Assembly: GCA_903877165.1 (NCBI GenBank)
Contig: CAIRCU010000015.1
Coordinates: 43,203-107,202 of the forward strand
DNA from: Methanobacteriota archaeon
GTDB lineage: Archaea; Thermoplasmatota; E2; DHVEG-1
Direction: 5' to 3'
DNA length: 64,000 bases
The notes under the pieces were generated by a model, which saw only the letters and a program-made list of their open reading frames with translations, ran no database searches and was not told the DNA's origin. Positions 46,056 to 55,084 of the stretch are shown here, piece after piece; position 1 is the stretch's first letter; every line of letters begins with the position of its first letter. A program made the position numbers and the translations under genes.

Positions 46056-47044
46056 CGCCAGGTGACCTCCACCATGTCGGTGCGGAATCGTTGATTAATG
46101 GAGCTTTGTTCAAGAGGCATGCGTGTGCCGCTTGCATGCATAATGAGGCCAAGCCAGGCGATCATCGCGCCGTTGTCCACACAGAGGTCTTTTGTGGGGA
46201 CGAAGAGTGAGGCGCCTCGGGCCTTCGCCATGGTACTGACCATGTCCCGTAGCCGGGTGTTGCTTGCGACGCCGCCGCCGAGGAGGACCTGGGTTTTTTC
46301 GGTGTGGGCCATGGCGCGCTCGGTGACTTCCGTGAGCATCGCGAACGTGGTTTCTTGGAGTGAATAACAGATATTGGCGAGGGATTCCTTTTTCCGATAG
46401 TAGGCTTCCGCCGCGGTTAAAAGACCGGAGAACGCCATATCCATGCCTTTGATGGAATAGGGGAGTGGGAGGTATCGGTCTCCTTGTTTAGCGAAGGATT
46501 CGATTTTCGGGCCGCAGGGGAATCCGAGGTCCAGCATCCGTCCGAATTTATCCAGACAGTTGCCGATGCCGATGTCAAGGGTCTCTCCGAAGACGCGGTA
46601 TTTGCCTTCGGCGAAGGCGATGACTTGGGTATTGGCGCCGGAGACATAGAGGAGGACAGGATCGGTGCAGACAGGAATAGTGCCACGGCCGATTTCAAGG
46701 TGGGCGACACAGTGGTTCACGCCGATGAGCGGGACGCTCAGGGAAAGGGAGAGTGCGCGGGCCGCGGTCGCCGCGGTCCGCAGGCAGGGGCCGAGGCCCG
46801 GGCCTTGTGAGAAGGCGACGAGGTCAATGTCGGTGTAGGGGATGTCCGCTTTTTGGACTGCCTGATGAATGAGCTCGGCAAGGTGGGTTGCATGGTGGTT
46901 GGCTGCTTCACGAGGATGGATGCCTCCATGGGCTGGAGAGTAGGTGTTCATGCAGTTTGAGAGCACCTCACAGTGCCCATGGGTGTCGCGGACGCATCCA
47001 GCGCCGATGGTGTGCGCGGTTCCCTCGATTCCTAGGCATATCAT
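46052..47044 (-). CDS. kae1: KEOPS subunit Kae1, tRNA threonylcarbamoyladenosine synthase
   Basis: Catalytic ASKHA-fold subunit of KEOPS, which transfers threonylcarbamoyl to A37 of tRNA (330 residues). The metal-binding pair is in NHCVAHLEIG (HxxxH), and LLGGGVASNTRLRDM is the nucleotide-binding segment. The start MICLGIEGTAHT was chosen as the universal N-terminus; the longer frame adds 41 low-complexity residues that overlap the next gene. It is first in the Kae1-Bud32-RdgB operon. Confidence 0.96.
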   Translation of the reverse strand: MICLGIEGTAHTIGAGCVRDTHGHCEVLSNCMNTYSPAHGGIHPREAANHHATHLAELIHQAVQKADIPYTDIDLVAFSQGPGLGPCLRTAATAARALSLSLSVPLIGVNHCVAHLEIGRGTIPVCTDPVLLYVSGANTQVIAFAEGKYRVFGETLDIGIGNCLDKFGRMLDLGFPCGPKIESFAKQGDRYLPLPYSIKGMDMAFSGLLTAAEAYYRKKESLANICYSLQETTFAMLTEVTERAMAHTEKTQVLLGGGVASNTRLRDMVSTMAKARGASLFVPTKDLCVDNGAMIAWLGLIMHASGTRMPLEQSSINQRFRTDMVEVTWR

Positions 47045-47099
47045 TGGTTCGTGGAATTGGGACGGGGGTAAAATAGGTTTGGGGGGTGCTGTCGACCCG

Positions 47100-48167
47100 T
47101 TATTTTTTGTTGACTGGGACTTCTTCGACGTAGAGGATTCCGAGTTTGAAGAGGATAACAACAACAAGGATGATGCCTATTACTATCAGCAGGATGAGAA
47201 GGGGGATGGTAGGGATGGTGAACGATTCAGTGTGAGTGGGGTTGTATGCGGTAAGGACCCCGGTATCTGGGATGTAGGTGTACTCCCAGGTTCCGTCTCC
47301 GTTGATGTCTAGGAGGTAGGTGCCTGGTTCGATCTCGCGGACTGATGTGACGGCAGTGGAATTCGTGTTGCGGAGCCGTGCGGTGGTGTCTGAGGGGAGT
47401 TCGAGTGCGTAGTCTGTCCCGTTCACGGAAAGCCGATAGATGTGTGTGAGGGGACGTCCTGCTGGGCTCATGGTGATGGAGGCAATAGGGGACCAGGCGG
47501 TGGCCAAGCCAAGGGTGTTTCTCGCCTGGATGAGCATGGTCTGCGTCCCAGCATTCTGCCATGAGGCGGCAATGGAGAGCGGGGTTCCTGATGCGGTGAA
47601 CGTCGTCCAGGCGGAGATGGTGTCGTTATCCCAGTGGATGCGGTACTGAAGGGGGTTTTGGTTGGGATCGGTGGCGGTGATCCAATAGGTATAGCTGGTG
47701 TTGGTGTAGCCTTGGATCGCACCGCTGATGAGTCGTGGGCTGTGGGGATATTCTGCGGTGGTCTGCTGTGCGATGGTGATGTGCAGGGGGGTTGACCAGA
47801 CGCCTGTGGTGTTTTGGTCTTTGAACTGGACTTGGAGGACGTAGGTTCCCGAGGTGGTCCACTGATGCGGCAGGGTGATGCGGTCTGCGCCTGCGGTGAC
47901 GGTAATCCAAACGCTCTGGGTGCCATCTCCCCAGGAAAACATCCATTGTGCTGTGTGGTCCGTGGAGTAGATCGTGTAGTTATAAGAGATGTTGGTGTAG
48001 CCGCTTGTCGGACCGCTGGGAGGCGCCGGGGCGTAGGGGACGATGTCTGCGCTTTGGCTTTGGAGTGAGGGCGTGATGAGGCTAACTGCAAGGAAACAAC
48101 CGAGCAGGAATAACAAGGGTATCGTGAAAATGCGACGCATGGAGACAGCGTTTCTCGTATGGTTCAT
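47100..48167 (-). CDS. Membrane-anchored surface protein with three PKD/Ig-like repeats
   Basis: 355-residue exported protein: a signal segment (IFTIPLLFLLGCFLAVSLI), then PKD-like repeats each starting GYTN-SY (TSGYTNISYNYTIYSTD; QGYTNTSYTYWITATD), a small beta domain of about 70 residues, and a C-terminal membrane helix (IPLLILLIVIGIILVVVIL) with a short charged tail. It is therefore held in the membrane with its repeats outside. AGGAAA precedes the chosen ATG; a start at the next ATG (48140) is possible. No enzyme motif was seen. Confidence 0.78.
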   Translation of the reverse strand: MNHTRNAVSMRRIFTIPLLFLLGCFLAVSLITPSLQSQSADIVPYAPAPPSGPTSGYTNISYNYTIYSTDHTAQWMFSWGDGTQSVWITVTAGADRITLPHQWTTSGTYVLQVQFKDQNTTGVWSTPLHITIAQQTTAEYPHSPRLISGAIQGYTNTSYTYWITATDPNQNPLQYRIHWDNDTISAWTTFTASGTPLSIAASWQNAGTQTMLIQARNTLGLATAWSPIASITMSPAGRPLTHIYRLSVNGTDYALELPSDTTARLRNTNSTAVTSVREIEPGTYLLDINGDGTWEYTYIPDTGVLTAYNPTHTESFTIPTIPLLILLIVIGIILVVVILFKLGILYVEEVPVNKK

Positions 48168-48276
48168 TGAAGTTTCCTAACGTGTGGTGCTCGGCATCCC
48201 AACAGGAGAAGAAAACCAGTGTGCGGTATTTAAATGTTGTCTTGGGATGAACAGAGAAAAAAGGAGAGAATGAGTT

Positions 48277-49977
48277 TTAGGGGATTGCGATGCCTCCGAC
48301 ACCAACAATCCATGTTGTCCCGAGGTAGTCATGTGCATCTTTGGAGAGAACGATGGTCCATCCATGGTAAAATATCTGCTGCGAAGGAATCACCATGAAG
48401 AAACGTGCTCCTAAAATCACAAGATCGTCTGTCTGGTTGAGGCTTTCAAAGGTACCAAGGAAGAACGCTTTTTTCAGTTGGACGATTACTATAGTGAATG
48501 GTGCTGACCATTCACTTTCTACCCCATAGCTATCCTTGAGTTTCACTTTAATGGCATAGGTTCCTGGCTCACTCCATGCATGTGATGCACTCACGGTTTC
48601 TCCTGAATTATATGGACCGAGCCACCCACTTGTGTTTCCATCACCCCAATCCCATTCGCAGTAGATTTGGTCGCCCGCGGGATCTGTAATTGCGCCGATG
48701 GAAAACGAATAATCAACGTTTATTTTTCCATAATGTGAACCATTTATAGTCGGTGTTTCTGGAGCTTGATTCACGACCGTGACGACCCGAAATGCTCTTC
48801 CAGTTAAACCAAGGTCATCGGTCACTTTTAACCAGACGCCATAATTCCCAGGATTCGTCCATGAGTGTGTTGCTAGCGGGGTGGTATGATTTTCCTCGTA
48901 TATTCCGTCATTGTTCCAATCCCACTCGTACAAGGTGATGTTCCCGGAGGGATCGAAACTCGCTGAAGCGTTAAAGAGGATCGTCTCTCCAGGGAGCGGA
49001 TTAGATGGCGTCCAAGTGAAGGAGGGCCTCGGATCATAATCCATAGCCCATGGGATAGCTAACCCATCGATTTCTATCCCCAAGGGGGAAAATTGGTTAA
49101 TGATGATGACTGCTGCAGTTGCGGGGTCACAGGTGGCTAAATAACTCTCGCCCATACCAATATCATACGCTGCGAGATACAGGGTGTTATCGTCTCGGTC
49201 AAATTTCCCTTCTTGTGCGTAATAAAAAGTATGGTTCATGCTGCCAACGATGGTGGCCACACTAGTGGTTTTGTTTATGGTGTAGAGTGAACTGTATCCA
49301 GAGTCCACCGCATCGTAGCCGTACATGGTACCGCTACGATCTATCATCACACTGATCATGTAGGTGGCGATTCCAAAGAATCCAACGAGCATGGTCTCAC
49401 CTGTCTTAATATCGATGGTATATAGACTATTATCACTTGCGACATACCACATTCGTGTTATAGAGTCGTATGCAAGACTATCACAGGGGATTGTATTGGC
49501 GATGAACGTCATGTTTCCTGTATTTAGATCACATTGGTAGAGACCCCCATAGAAACCCACCATGTACCAGTTGTCGATGCGATCAAAGTCCGAACCTGAG
49601 ATGAAATTTATCCCAGTGCCTTGAATTAGATTCACTACGGCATCAAGGTTGAAGGTGACCGGGCCATTTGCCATCCCGTTCGGGTCGAACGCGTTATATG
49701 CAAAAAAAGGAGGGACGATTTCATGTAACGCAGGTTGAGCATCTCGTGCAATCGTTTGTGCGGATGATCTTTTCGTTTGCGGTGCCAAACCATTAATCGG
49801 TATTTTTAATTCTCCTTGTCTCTCAAAGTAATTGTTCTTTATTGATGTTCCCTTTGAGGAATCTGTCGAAAAACTTTGTTGTGTAGATGCGCTATTAGCC
49901 AGAGGCATCATGCTCGTCCCAACAAACAACAGAATGATTCCACAAGCTAAACCCTTTGTCACCCAACTTGTTTGCAT
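48277..49977 (-). CDS. Secreted propeller-like protein with two PKD domains and shared tail
   Basis: Exported protein of 566 residues with a signal peptide (LACGIILLFVGTSMMPLANS) and AAGGAGG before the ATG. Residues about 110-320 resemble a propeller of the type DLNTGNMTFIANTIP / TIDIKTGETMLVGF. Two PKD-like domains follow (WDWNNDGIYEENHT region; then CEWDWGDGNTSGWLGPYNSG). The last 65 residues (AFFLGTFESLNQTDDL onward) match the tail of the 36533 gene product. Surface binding is likely; no catalytic motif was seen. Confidence 0.78.
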   Translation of the reverse strand: MQTSWVTKGLACGIILLFVGTSMMPLANSASTQQSFSTDSSKGTSIKNNYFERQGELKIPINGLAPQTKRSSAQTIARDAQPALHEIVPPFFAYNAFDPNGMANGPVTFNLDAVVNLIQGTGINFISGSDFDRIDNWYMVGFYGGLYQCDLNTGNMTFIANTIPCDSLAYDSITRMWYVASDNSLYTIDIKTGETMLVGFFGIATYMISVMIDRSGTMYGYDAVDSGYSSLYTINKTTSVATIVGSMNHTFYYAQEGKFDRDDNTLYLAAYDIGMGESYLATCDPATAAVIIINQFSPLGIEIDGLAIPWAMDYDPRPSFTWTPSNPLPGETILFNASASFDPSGNITLYEWDWNNDGIYEENHTTPLATHSWTNPGNYGVWLKVTDDLGLTGRAFRVVTVVNQAPETPTINGSHYGKINVDYSFSIGAITDPAGDQIYCEWDWGDGNTSGWLGPYNSGETVSASHAWSEPGTYAIKVKLKDSYGVESEWSAPFTIVIVQLKKAFFLGTFESLNQTDDLVILGARFFMVIPSQQIFYHGWTIVLSKDAHDYLGTTWIVGVGGIAIP

Positions 49978-50082
49978 GAAAACCGATTCCTCCTTGGCGG
50001 TTGTTATCCTATGGATTCATTTAAATGTTATCAGAAGGATTTCAATAGGAGAAAAGAATGATTAATAACGCACTTAAATAAA

Positions 50083-53000
50083 TTATTTAGTTGTGTGAAT
50101 GCCGATGGTGACCGTAATTTCGTCAATACCCCAGGTTTTCACGAGTTTACCTTTGGGCGTAGAGGTGTGAGTGAGGGTCGTGGCTCGCGTCTCTTCCTTG
50201 ATGTGACCCAGCCAGTTGTGAAGGGTCTTTTCGCTTTGGCCGGGGAGCGCGAGGTCGACGGTGATGTGGTCGTTGACGGAGAGGTCGAGGTCTTTGCGCA
50301 TGGACTGGATCCTGCGGATGATCTCCCGGGCGAGGCCTTCGGCTTCGAGCTCCGCTGTGACCGTCATGTCGATGAAAAGGAGGGCGTCAGGAGTCTGGGT
50401 CCTGGCGTACTGCGGTTTTTCGTGTTCATGGACGTCGAAGTCCGTGTCACGCAAGGTGATGCGTTCTGAGCCGACGGTGATGGTGACTTGGTGGTGGGTG
50501 AGGAGCTGCGCTGTGAGGTCGGGGTTCGGCATCGCTTCGAGGACGTGGATGATGTCCTTTGCTTTACCTTTGAAGCGGGGACCGAGGGCGGCGTTCTTGG
50601 GTGTGACGGTCTGGATGGTGAGCTCTTTGGTGTCGGCGGCGAACCGGACGGTTTTCACGTTGAGCTCTTCCTGGAGCAGGCTGATGAGGGGCTTGAGTGA
50701 GTTTTGGATGTGGGGCTTGGTGACGATGACGGCCTCGGGGAGGGGCTGTCGGCCTTTAATTTGGATTTTTGAGCGCAGGGCGCGGCCGGCTTCGACGAGC
50801 GCGCGGATCCACGTCATGCCTTCTTCCAGGGGATGGTCGATGAGGGCTGGGTCGCTGGTCGGGTAGTCGCAGAGATGGACGCTGTCCGGCATCTTGCTGG
50901 TCTTGAGGTTCTGGTACATCTCCTCGGTTATGAAGGGGATGAAGGGTGCCAGCAGCTTCGTCAGCTCCAGGGTGACGTCGTAGAGGGTGTGGTACGCGGA
51001 GCGTTTGTCCGCGGTGTCTTCTTCGGTCCAGAGGCGTTTGCGGCTGCGGCGGAGGTACCAGTTGCTGTAGTCGTCGATGAGGAAGGCTTCGATGGCGCGT
51101 GCGGCCTTGTGGGTCTCGAAGGTCGCCATGCTGGTATGGACGTCTGCGATGAGGCCATGGAGTCGTGAGAGGATCCAGCGGTCGAGGAGCTCGCGGTCCT
51201 TTGGTGTTGGTGCGGGTGCCGCAGGGTCGAACTTGTCCAAGGCTGCGTAGGTGGTGAAGAAGCTATACGAGTTCCAGAGGGTGAGGATGAACTTACCGAG
51301 GGTCTCTTTGACCGCGTCCTCGTAGAACCGCGTGGACATCCAGGGCGCGTTGGCGGTCATGAGGTACCAGCGGAGCGCGTCCGCTCCCTCATGGTCCAGG
51401 ATGATGGTGGGGTCTACGTAGTTCTTCTTGCTCTTGCTCATCTTCTGGTTGTCCTTGTCCAAGACGAGCCCGAGCGTGAGGACTGACTTATACGGGGCGT
51501 CGTCGAAGAGGAAAGTGGAGATGGCGAGCAGCGAGTAGAACCAACCGCGTGTCTGGTCGAGTGCTTCGCTGATGAAATCGACGGGGTAGTTGGCCGCGAA
51601 CTCGGTCTTGTTCTCGAAGGGGTAGTGCCATTGGGCGAAGAACGCGGATCCGGAGTCATACCAGCAGTCGATGACGTCAGGCTCGCGGCGCATGCGTCCC
51701 TGGCATCGGGGACAGCGGATGACGAGGTCGTCGACGAACGGCTTATGGAGGTCGTAGTGCTCCGGGAAATCTTTGCTGAGCTGCCGTAGCTCATCGACGC
51801 TGCCGACGCAGATTGAGTGGCGGCAGGATTTGTTCTCGCAGATCCAGATGGGCAGCGGAGTCCCCCAGTAGCGGTCCCGTGAGAGCGCCCAGTCCTTGAC
51901 TTCTTTGATGAAATCGCCGAACCGGCCTTGCTGCAGGTGCGAGGGGTACCAGGCTATCTTGTTGTTGTTCCTGGTGAGGGATTCCTGGACTTTGGACATA
52001 GCGATGAACCAGGAGTCCATCGCGTAGTAGAGCAACGGGGAGTCGCAGCGCCAGCAGAAGGGGTACTCATGGCTGTAGAGCTTGCTGCCTTCCAGGACGC
52101 CTTGTTTCTCGAGGTATGCGATGATCTGGGGGTCCGCGGTTTTGACGAACTGGCCGCTCCATGGTGTCACCTCGGGTGGGAAGGTGCCGTCGAGGTTCAC
52201 CAGCTGGACGACCGGCAGGTTGTAGGTGCGGCCGACAGCGTAGTCGTCTTCGCCGAAGGCGGGGGCGATGTGGACGATGCCGGTGCCGTCCTCCATGGTG
52301 ACGAAGTCTGCGAGGACCACGTACCAGGCTTTCCGGTCGGGTTTTGAGTAATTGAACAGCGGTTCGTACTCCTTGAATTCCAGGACTTTTCCAAGGAACC
52401 GATCCACGATTTCGTACTCCTGGCCTTTCAGCAGCACACCGACGCGTTCCTCAGCGAAAATCATGGTCTGACCATGGTACCGGATTTTAAGGTACTGCGC
52501 TTTGGGGTTGACCGCGAGAGCCACGTTGGAGATCAGCGTCCAGGGCGTCGTCGTCCAGGCGAGGAAGTAGGCGTCCTCACCTTTGATTTTGAATTTGATG
52601 AAGATGGATGGCTCTTCGATGGTTTTGTACCCCTGGGATATCTCGTGGGCGGAGAGCGCGGTGCCGCAGCGAGGACAGTAGGGGACGACCTTATAGCCCT
52701 TGTAGAGCAGTCCCTTGTCGAAGGCCTGCTTCAGGGACCACCAGACGCACTCGATATACTCGTTTTTCAAGGTGACATAGGGGTGATCCATGTCCAGCCA
52801 GAAGCCGATGCGCTCTGACATCTCGACCCAAGCGTGCTCGTACTTGAAGACGCTCTTTCGGCATTCGTCATTGAACTTCGCAATCCCGTACTGTTCGATG
52901 TCCTGTTTGTTTTTCAACCCGAGTTTCTTTTCGACTTCGATTTCCACAGGGAGCCCGTGGGTATCCCATCCGGCTTTCCGAAGGATGTAATGGCCGGTCA

Positions 53001-53220
53001 TAGTCTGGTACCGCAGGACGAGGTCTTTCATGACCCTGGTGAGGATATGCCCTGGGTGAGGCATGCCGTTGGCGGTCGGTGGTCCTTCGAGAAACACGTA
53101 TCGCGGCTGCCCCTTGCGTTGGCTCATGGACTGCTGGAAGGTATCATGGTCCTTCCAGTAGCGAAGGATGCGCTGCTCCACGTCTTTGGGGGAGTATTTC
53201 TGTGAGGAGGCCGCTATCAT
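50083..53220 (-). CDS. ileS: Isoleucyl-tRNA synthetase
   Basis: Class I aminoacyl-tRNA synthetase charging tRNA-Ile (1045 residues, full length). The HIGH motif appears as HPGHI in PTANGMPHPGHILTR, and KMSKSKKNY is the second signature. The editing domain and C-terminal anticodon-binding part are present, with Cys pairs (CPRC; CENKSC) suggesting zinc. Single gene with its own region upstream. It borders the AT-rich island that starts at 53316. Confidence 0.97.
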   Translation of the reverse strand: MIAASSQKYSPKDVEQRILRYWKDHDTFQQSMSQRKGQPRYVFLEGPPTANGMPHPGHILTRVMKDLVLRYQTMTGHYILRKAGWDTHGLPVEIEVEKKLGLKNKQDIEQYGIAKFNDECRKSVFKYEHAWVEMSERIGFWLDMDHPYVTLKNEYIECVWWSLKQAFDKGLLYKGYKVVPYCPRCGTALSAHEISQGYKTIEEPSIFIKFKIKGEDAYFLAWTTTPWTLISNVALAVNPKAQYLKIRYHGQTMIFAEERVGVLLKGQEYEIVDRFLGKVLEFKEYEPLFNYSKPDRKAWYVVLADFVTMEDGTGIVHIAPAFGEDDYAVGRTYNLPVVQLVNLDGTFPPEVTPWSGQFVKTADPQIIAYLEKQGVLEGSKLYSHEYPFCWRCDSPLLYYAMDSWFIAMSKVQESLTRNNNKIAWYPSHLQQGRFGDFIKEVKDWALSRDRYWGTPLPIWICENKSCRHSICVGSVDELRQLSKDFPEHYDLHKPFVDDLVIRCPRCQGRMRREPDVIDCWYDSGSAFFAQWHYPFENKTEFAANYPVDFISEALDQTRGWFYSLLAISTFLFDDAPYKSVLTLGLVLDKDNQKMSKSKKNYVDPTIILDHEGADALRWYLMTANAPWMSTRFYEDAVKETLGKFILTLWNSYSFFTTYAALDKFDPAAPAPTPKDRELLDRWILSRLHGLIADVHTSMATFETHKAARAIEAFLIDDYSNWYLRRSRKRLWTEEDTADKRSAYHTLYDVTLELTKLLAPFIPFITEEMYQNLKTSKMPDSVHLCDYPTSDPALIDHPLEEGMTWIRALVEAGRALRSKIQIKGRQPLPEAVIVTKPHIQNSLKPLISLLQEELNVKTVRFAADTKELTIQTVTPKNAALGPRFKGKAKDIIHVLEAMPNPDLTAQLLTHHQVTITVGSERITLRDTDFDVHEHEKPQYARTQTPDALLFIDMTVTAELEAEGLAREIIRRIQSMRKDLDLSVNDHITVDLALPGQSEKTLHNWLGHIKEETRATTLTHTSTPKGKLVKTWGIDEITVTIGIHTTK

Positions 53221-53315
53221 TTGGTTTCTCCGTGAAAGCCGCTAAGATAATTAAGGTTTTAAATAGTGGTTCTCTTGGTTGAGGCTGTACAAGGACAGGT
53301 TTATAAATAAGTAGC

Positions 53316-53333
53316 GGTCAAGCAGTGACACGG
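53316..53333 (+). repeat. 18-bp direct repeat, left copy
   Basis: GGTCAAGCAGTGACACGG, identical to 57578-57595 and 16/18 identical to 57178-57195. It is also half of a small inverted repeat (GTGACAC at 53325-53331, GTGTCAC at 53350-53356). Confidence 0.75.
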
Positions 53334-53390
53334 ATTTTAACTCATGCTTGTGTCACCGAATTAGTTCGTTCTTTTATTTCTCACTATTAG

Positions 53391-54809
53391 CTAATTGGTG
53401 ATTTGGAGTATTAACGGATAATCTCTAACCAATAGATTTGGAAGAGTTAAATTATCATTATCATTAATTGATAACAACTGTTGTTCATATCCTTTTAGGG
53501 TATCAATTGCAATCACCTTACTAGATTCAACTCCTTTAATGATGATTGTGGCATTAACACCCGTGTCATTTTCAACAGCAATACCATCTGTCCAAAACGC
53601 AATGAGAGTGTCGTTGTTGGGCAGAGAGAAACTATAATTCTTTATATTCGTTGCCTCGCTGTGTATCTCTATCGGTAAATTGATAGTATTGGCTCCAGCC
53701 ATAATAGTGCATAGATTTCGGACCGTGGGGAAGGATACCGGACGCAAGCTGGACCATCCGCCGATCCCTACCGTAACATTCATGCCCAAGTGCATTATGA
53801 TGCCTCGGGCATAGTATTTCGCGCATATAGTATCGTTATATATATAAGGTTCATTGGGAGAAACCCAGAAGCATTCAGGGCTCCACCAAGTCAGCTCATC
53901 ACCTCTGTATTCCCCCCTAAATCCATATGAGGAAGACACATTCTTAATCTGCTGCACGATAGATGGATATTCATAAAAATACTGTTTTTCTTCATCGTAT
54001 GCCGGTGAGGTTCCGTACATGGGATGCCAGGCAACAACATCCACCAACGACATAATTTCTGACCTGAGAATATTAAATAAATATGAGTATTGCTGTGTTT
54101 GGCGTATATAGGAGATACTACCCACCACGATTTTCGCCTGTGGATATTCCTGGCGAATAACAGGGACGGTTCGCTTAACAAGGTTTATGTAATCAGCCAC
54201 CTCGATATATTGTACTGGAAAGGCGTTGTTGTCGGGCTCATTCCATATCTCAAAATAACGGATGCGGTCCTTGAAATGGTGAACGATGAATTGCACAAAC
54301 TCAAGATAACGTTGAATCTCTTCCTCCGTCTTGAACCTTGAGGAAATTTCCCCCCATCCTTGAGGATGGTTTGCTTTGTCCCAAAAACTGAGAACGTATG
54401 TGATGGTTATGCCACTGGCCACTAGGTCATTGATGTGGGCATCGTGTGCTGGATCTACGTAAAACTCGGACTCGCTCCAATTCACCATATCCCAATCAAG
54501 CTCGTTAATAGCTAATCTACCACGCTTTAGACCCAGATCTAAGATCTCCATGTTGGTCCAACCACTAAAGTCCTGTGCAGGCCATAGGTTATGCCATAAT
54601 GCCCCAATGCGATTATCCATAAGTTCTCTTGATTGCTTGGGTTGTGTTTGGGTTATAGACTGTGTGTTTCCCATCTGAAACCATTCAAATCCTGCTTCAG
54701 ATTGTGGTTCTTCATCGCTAGTTTCATCTAGATTAGTTTCTAAACAACCACTAAATCCGACACAGATAAGCAGAACAGCTATCCCGACTATTACAAGTTG
54801 TTTTTTCAT
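53391..54809 (-). CDS. Lipoprotein glycoside hydrolase, clan GH-A type
   Basis: Exported lipoprotein (472 residues) with lipobox GFSGC after a hydrophobic segment (LVIVGIAVLLICV). The TIM barrel carries the clan GH-A motif FEIWNEPDNNAFP, where the Glu of NEP is the usual acid/base, and a later Glu in WWSPECFW could be the nucleophile. It resembles GH39/GH5-like families, but the exact family and substrate are uncertain. The start at MKKQLVIV was chosen as the signal peptide start. It lies in the island with a second glycosidase. Confidence 0.75.
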   Translation of the reverse strand: MKKQLVIVGIAVLLICVGFSGCLETNLDETSDEEPQSEAGFEWFQMGNTQSITQTQPKQSRELMDNRIGALWHNLWPAQDFSGWTNMEILDLGLKRGRLAINELDWDMVNWSESEFYVDPAHDAHINDLVASGITITYVLSFWDKANHPQGWGEISSRFKTEEEIQRYLEFVQFIVHHFKDRIRYFEIWNEPDNNAFPVQYIEVADYINLVKRTVPVIRQEYPQAKIVVGSISYIRQTQQYSYLFNILRSEIMSLVDVVAWHPMYGTSPAYDEEKQYFYEYPSIVQQIKNVSSSYGFRGEYRGDELTWWSPECFWVSPNEPYIYNDTICAKYYARGIIMHLGMNVTVGIGGWSSLRPVSFPTVRNLCTIMAGANTINLPIEIHSEATNIKNYSFSLPNNDTLIAFWTDGIAVENDTGVNATIIIKGVESSKVIAIDTLKGYEQQLLSINDNDNLTLPNLLVRDYPLILQITN

Positions 54810-54834
54810 TTTTTTACCTAAGCTATACATCATC

Positions 54835-55017
54835 CTATATTATATTAAAAAACTTAAGTAACACAAGAATTACAATAATCAATACAGCACCTATAATTAC
54901 AAAAATTATTTTTTCCTTAGTGGTTGATTTTCCACCTCCTGCACTTTCTGGCAGTTCTCCCTTAGTTATTAAATATCTCTTCTTTGGAGTGTTATTTCTA
55001 AATTCTGCTTCAACCAT
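54835..55017 (-). CDS. Small single-helix membrane protein, hypothetical
   Basis: A 60-residue frame between the two glycosidases. A polar, basic N-terminal part (KKRYLITKGELPES) is followed by one membrane helix (IIFVIIGAVLIIVILVLL). No ribosome site is clear; an alternative TTG start adds five residues. It may be a real small protein linked to the glycosidases, or chance. Confidence 0.4.
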   Translation of the reverse strand: MVEAEFRNNTPKKRYLITKGELPESAGGGKSTTKEKIIFVIIGAVLIIVILVLLKFFNII

Positions 55018-55084
55018 ATTTTTTTTCTTCAAACACTACAATTTCATTCTTTCTCTTTAACTTAATCATTTTTTATTTTATTGT

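Noticed and set aside
45432..47044. Bud32 and Kae1 encoded separately
   Set aside because: Fusion is common but not universal in archaea; an overlapping pair is normal.
53325..53356. Inverted repeat GTGACAC/GTGTCAC as a hairpin or operator
   Set aside because: The arms are only 7 bp with an 18-base loop and are not repeated at the other copies; it may be chance.
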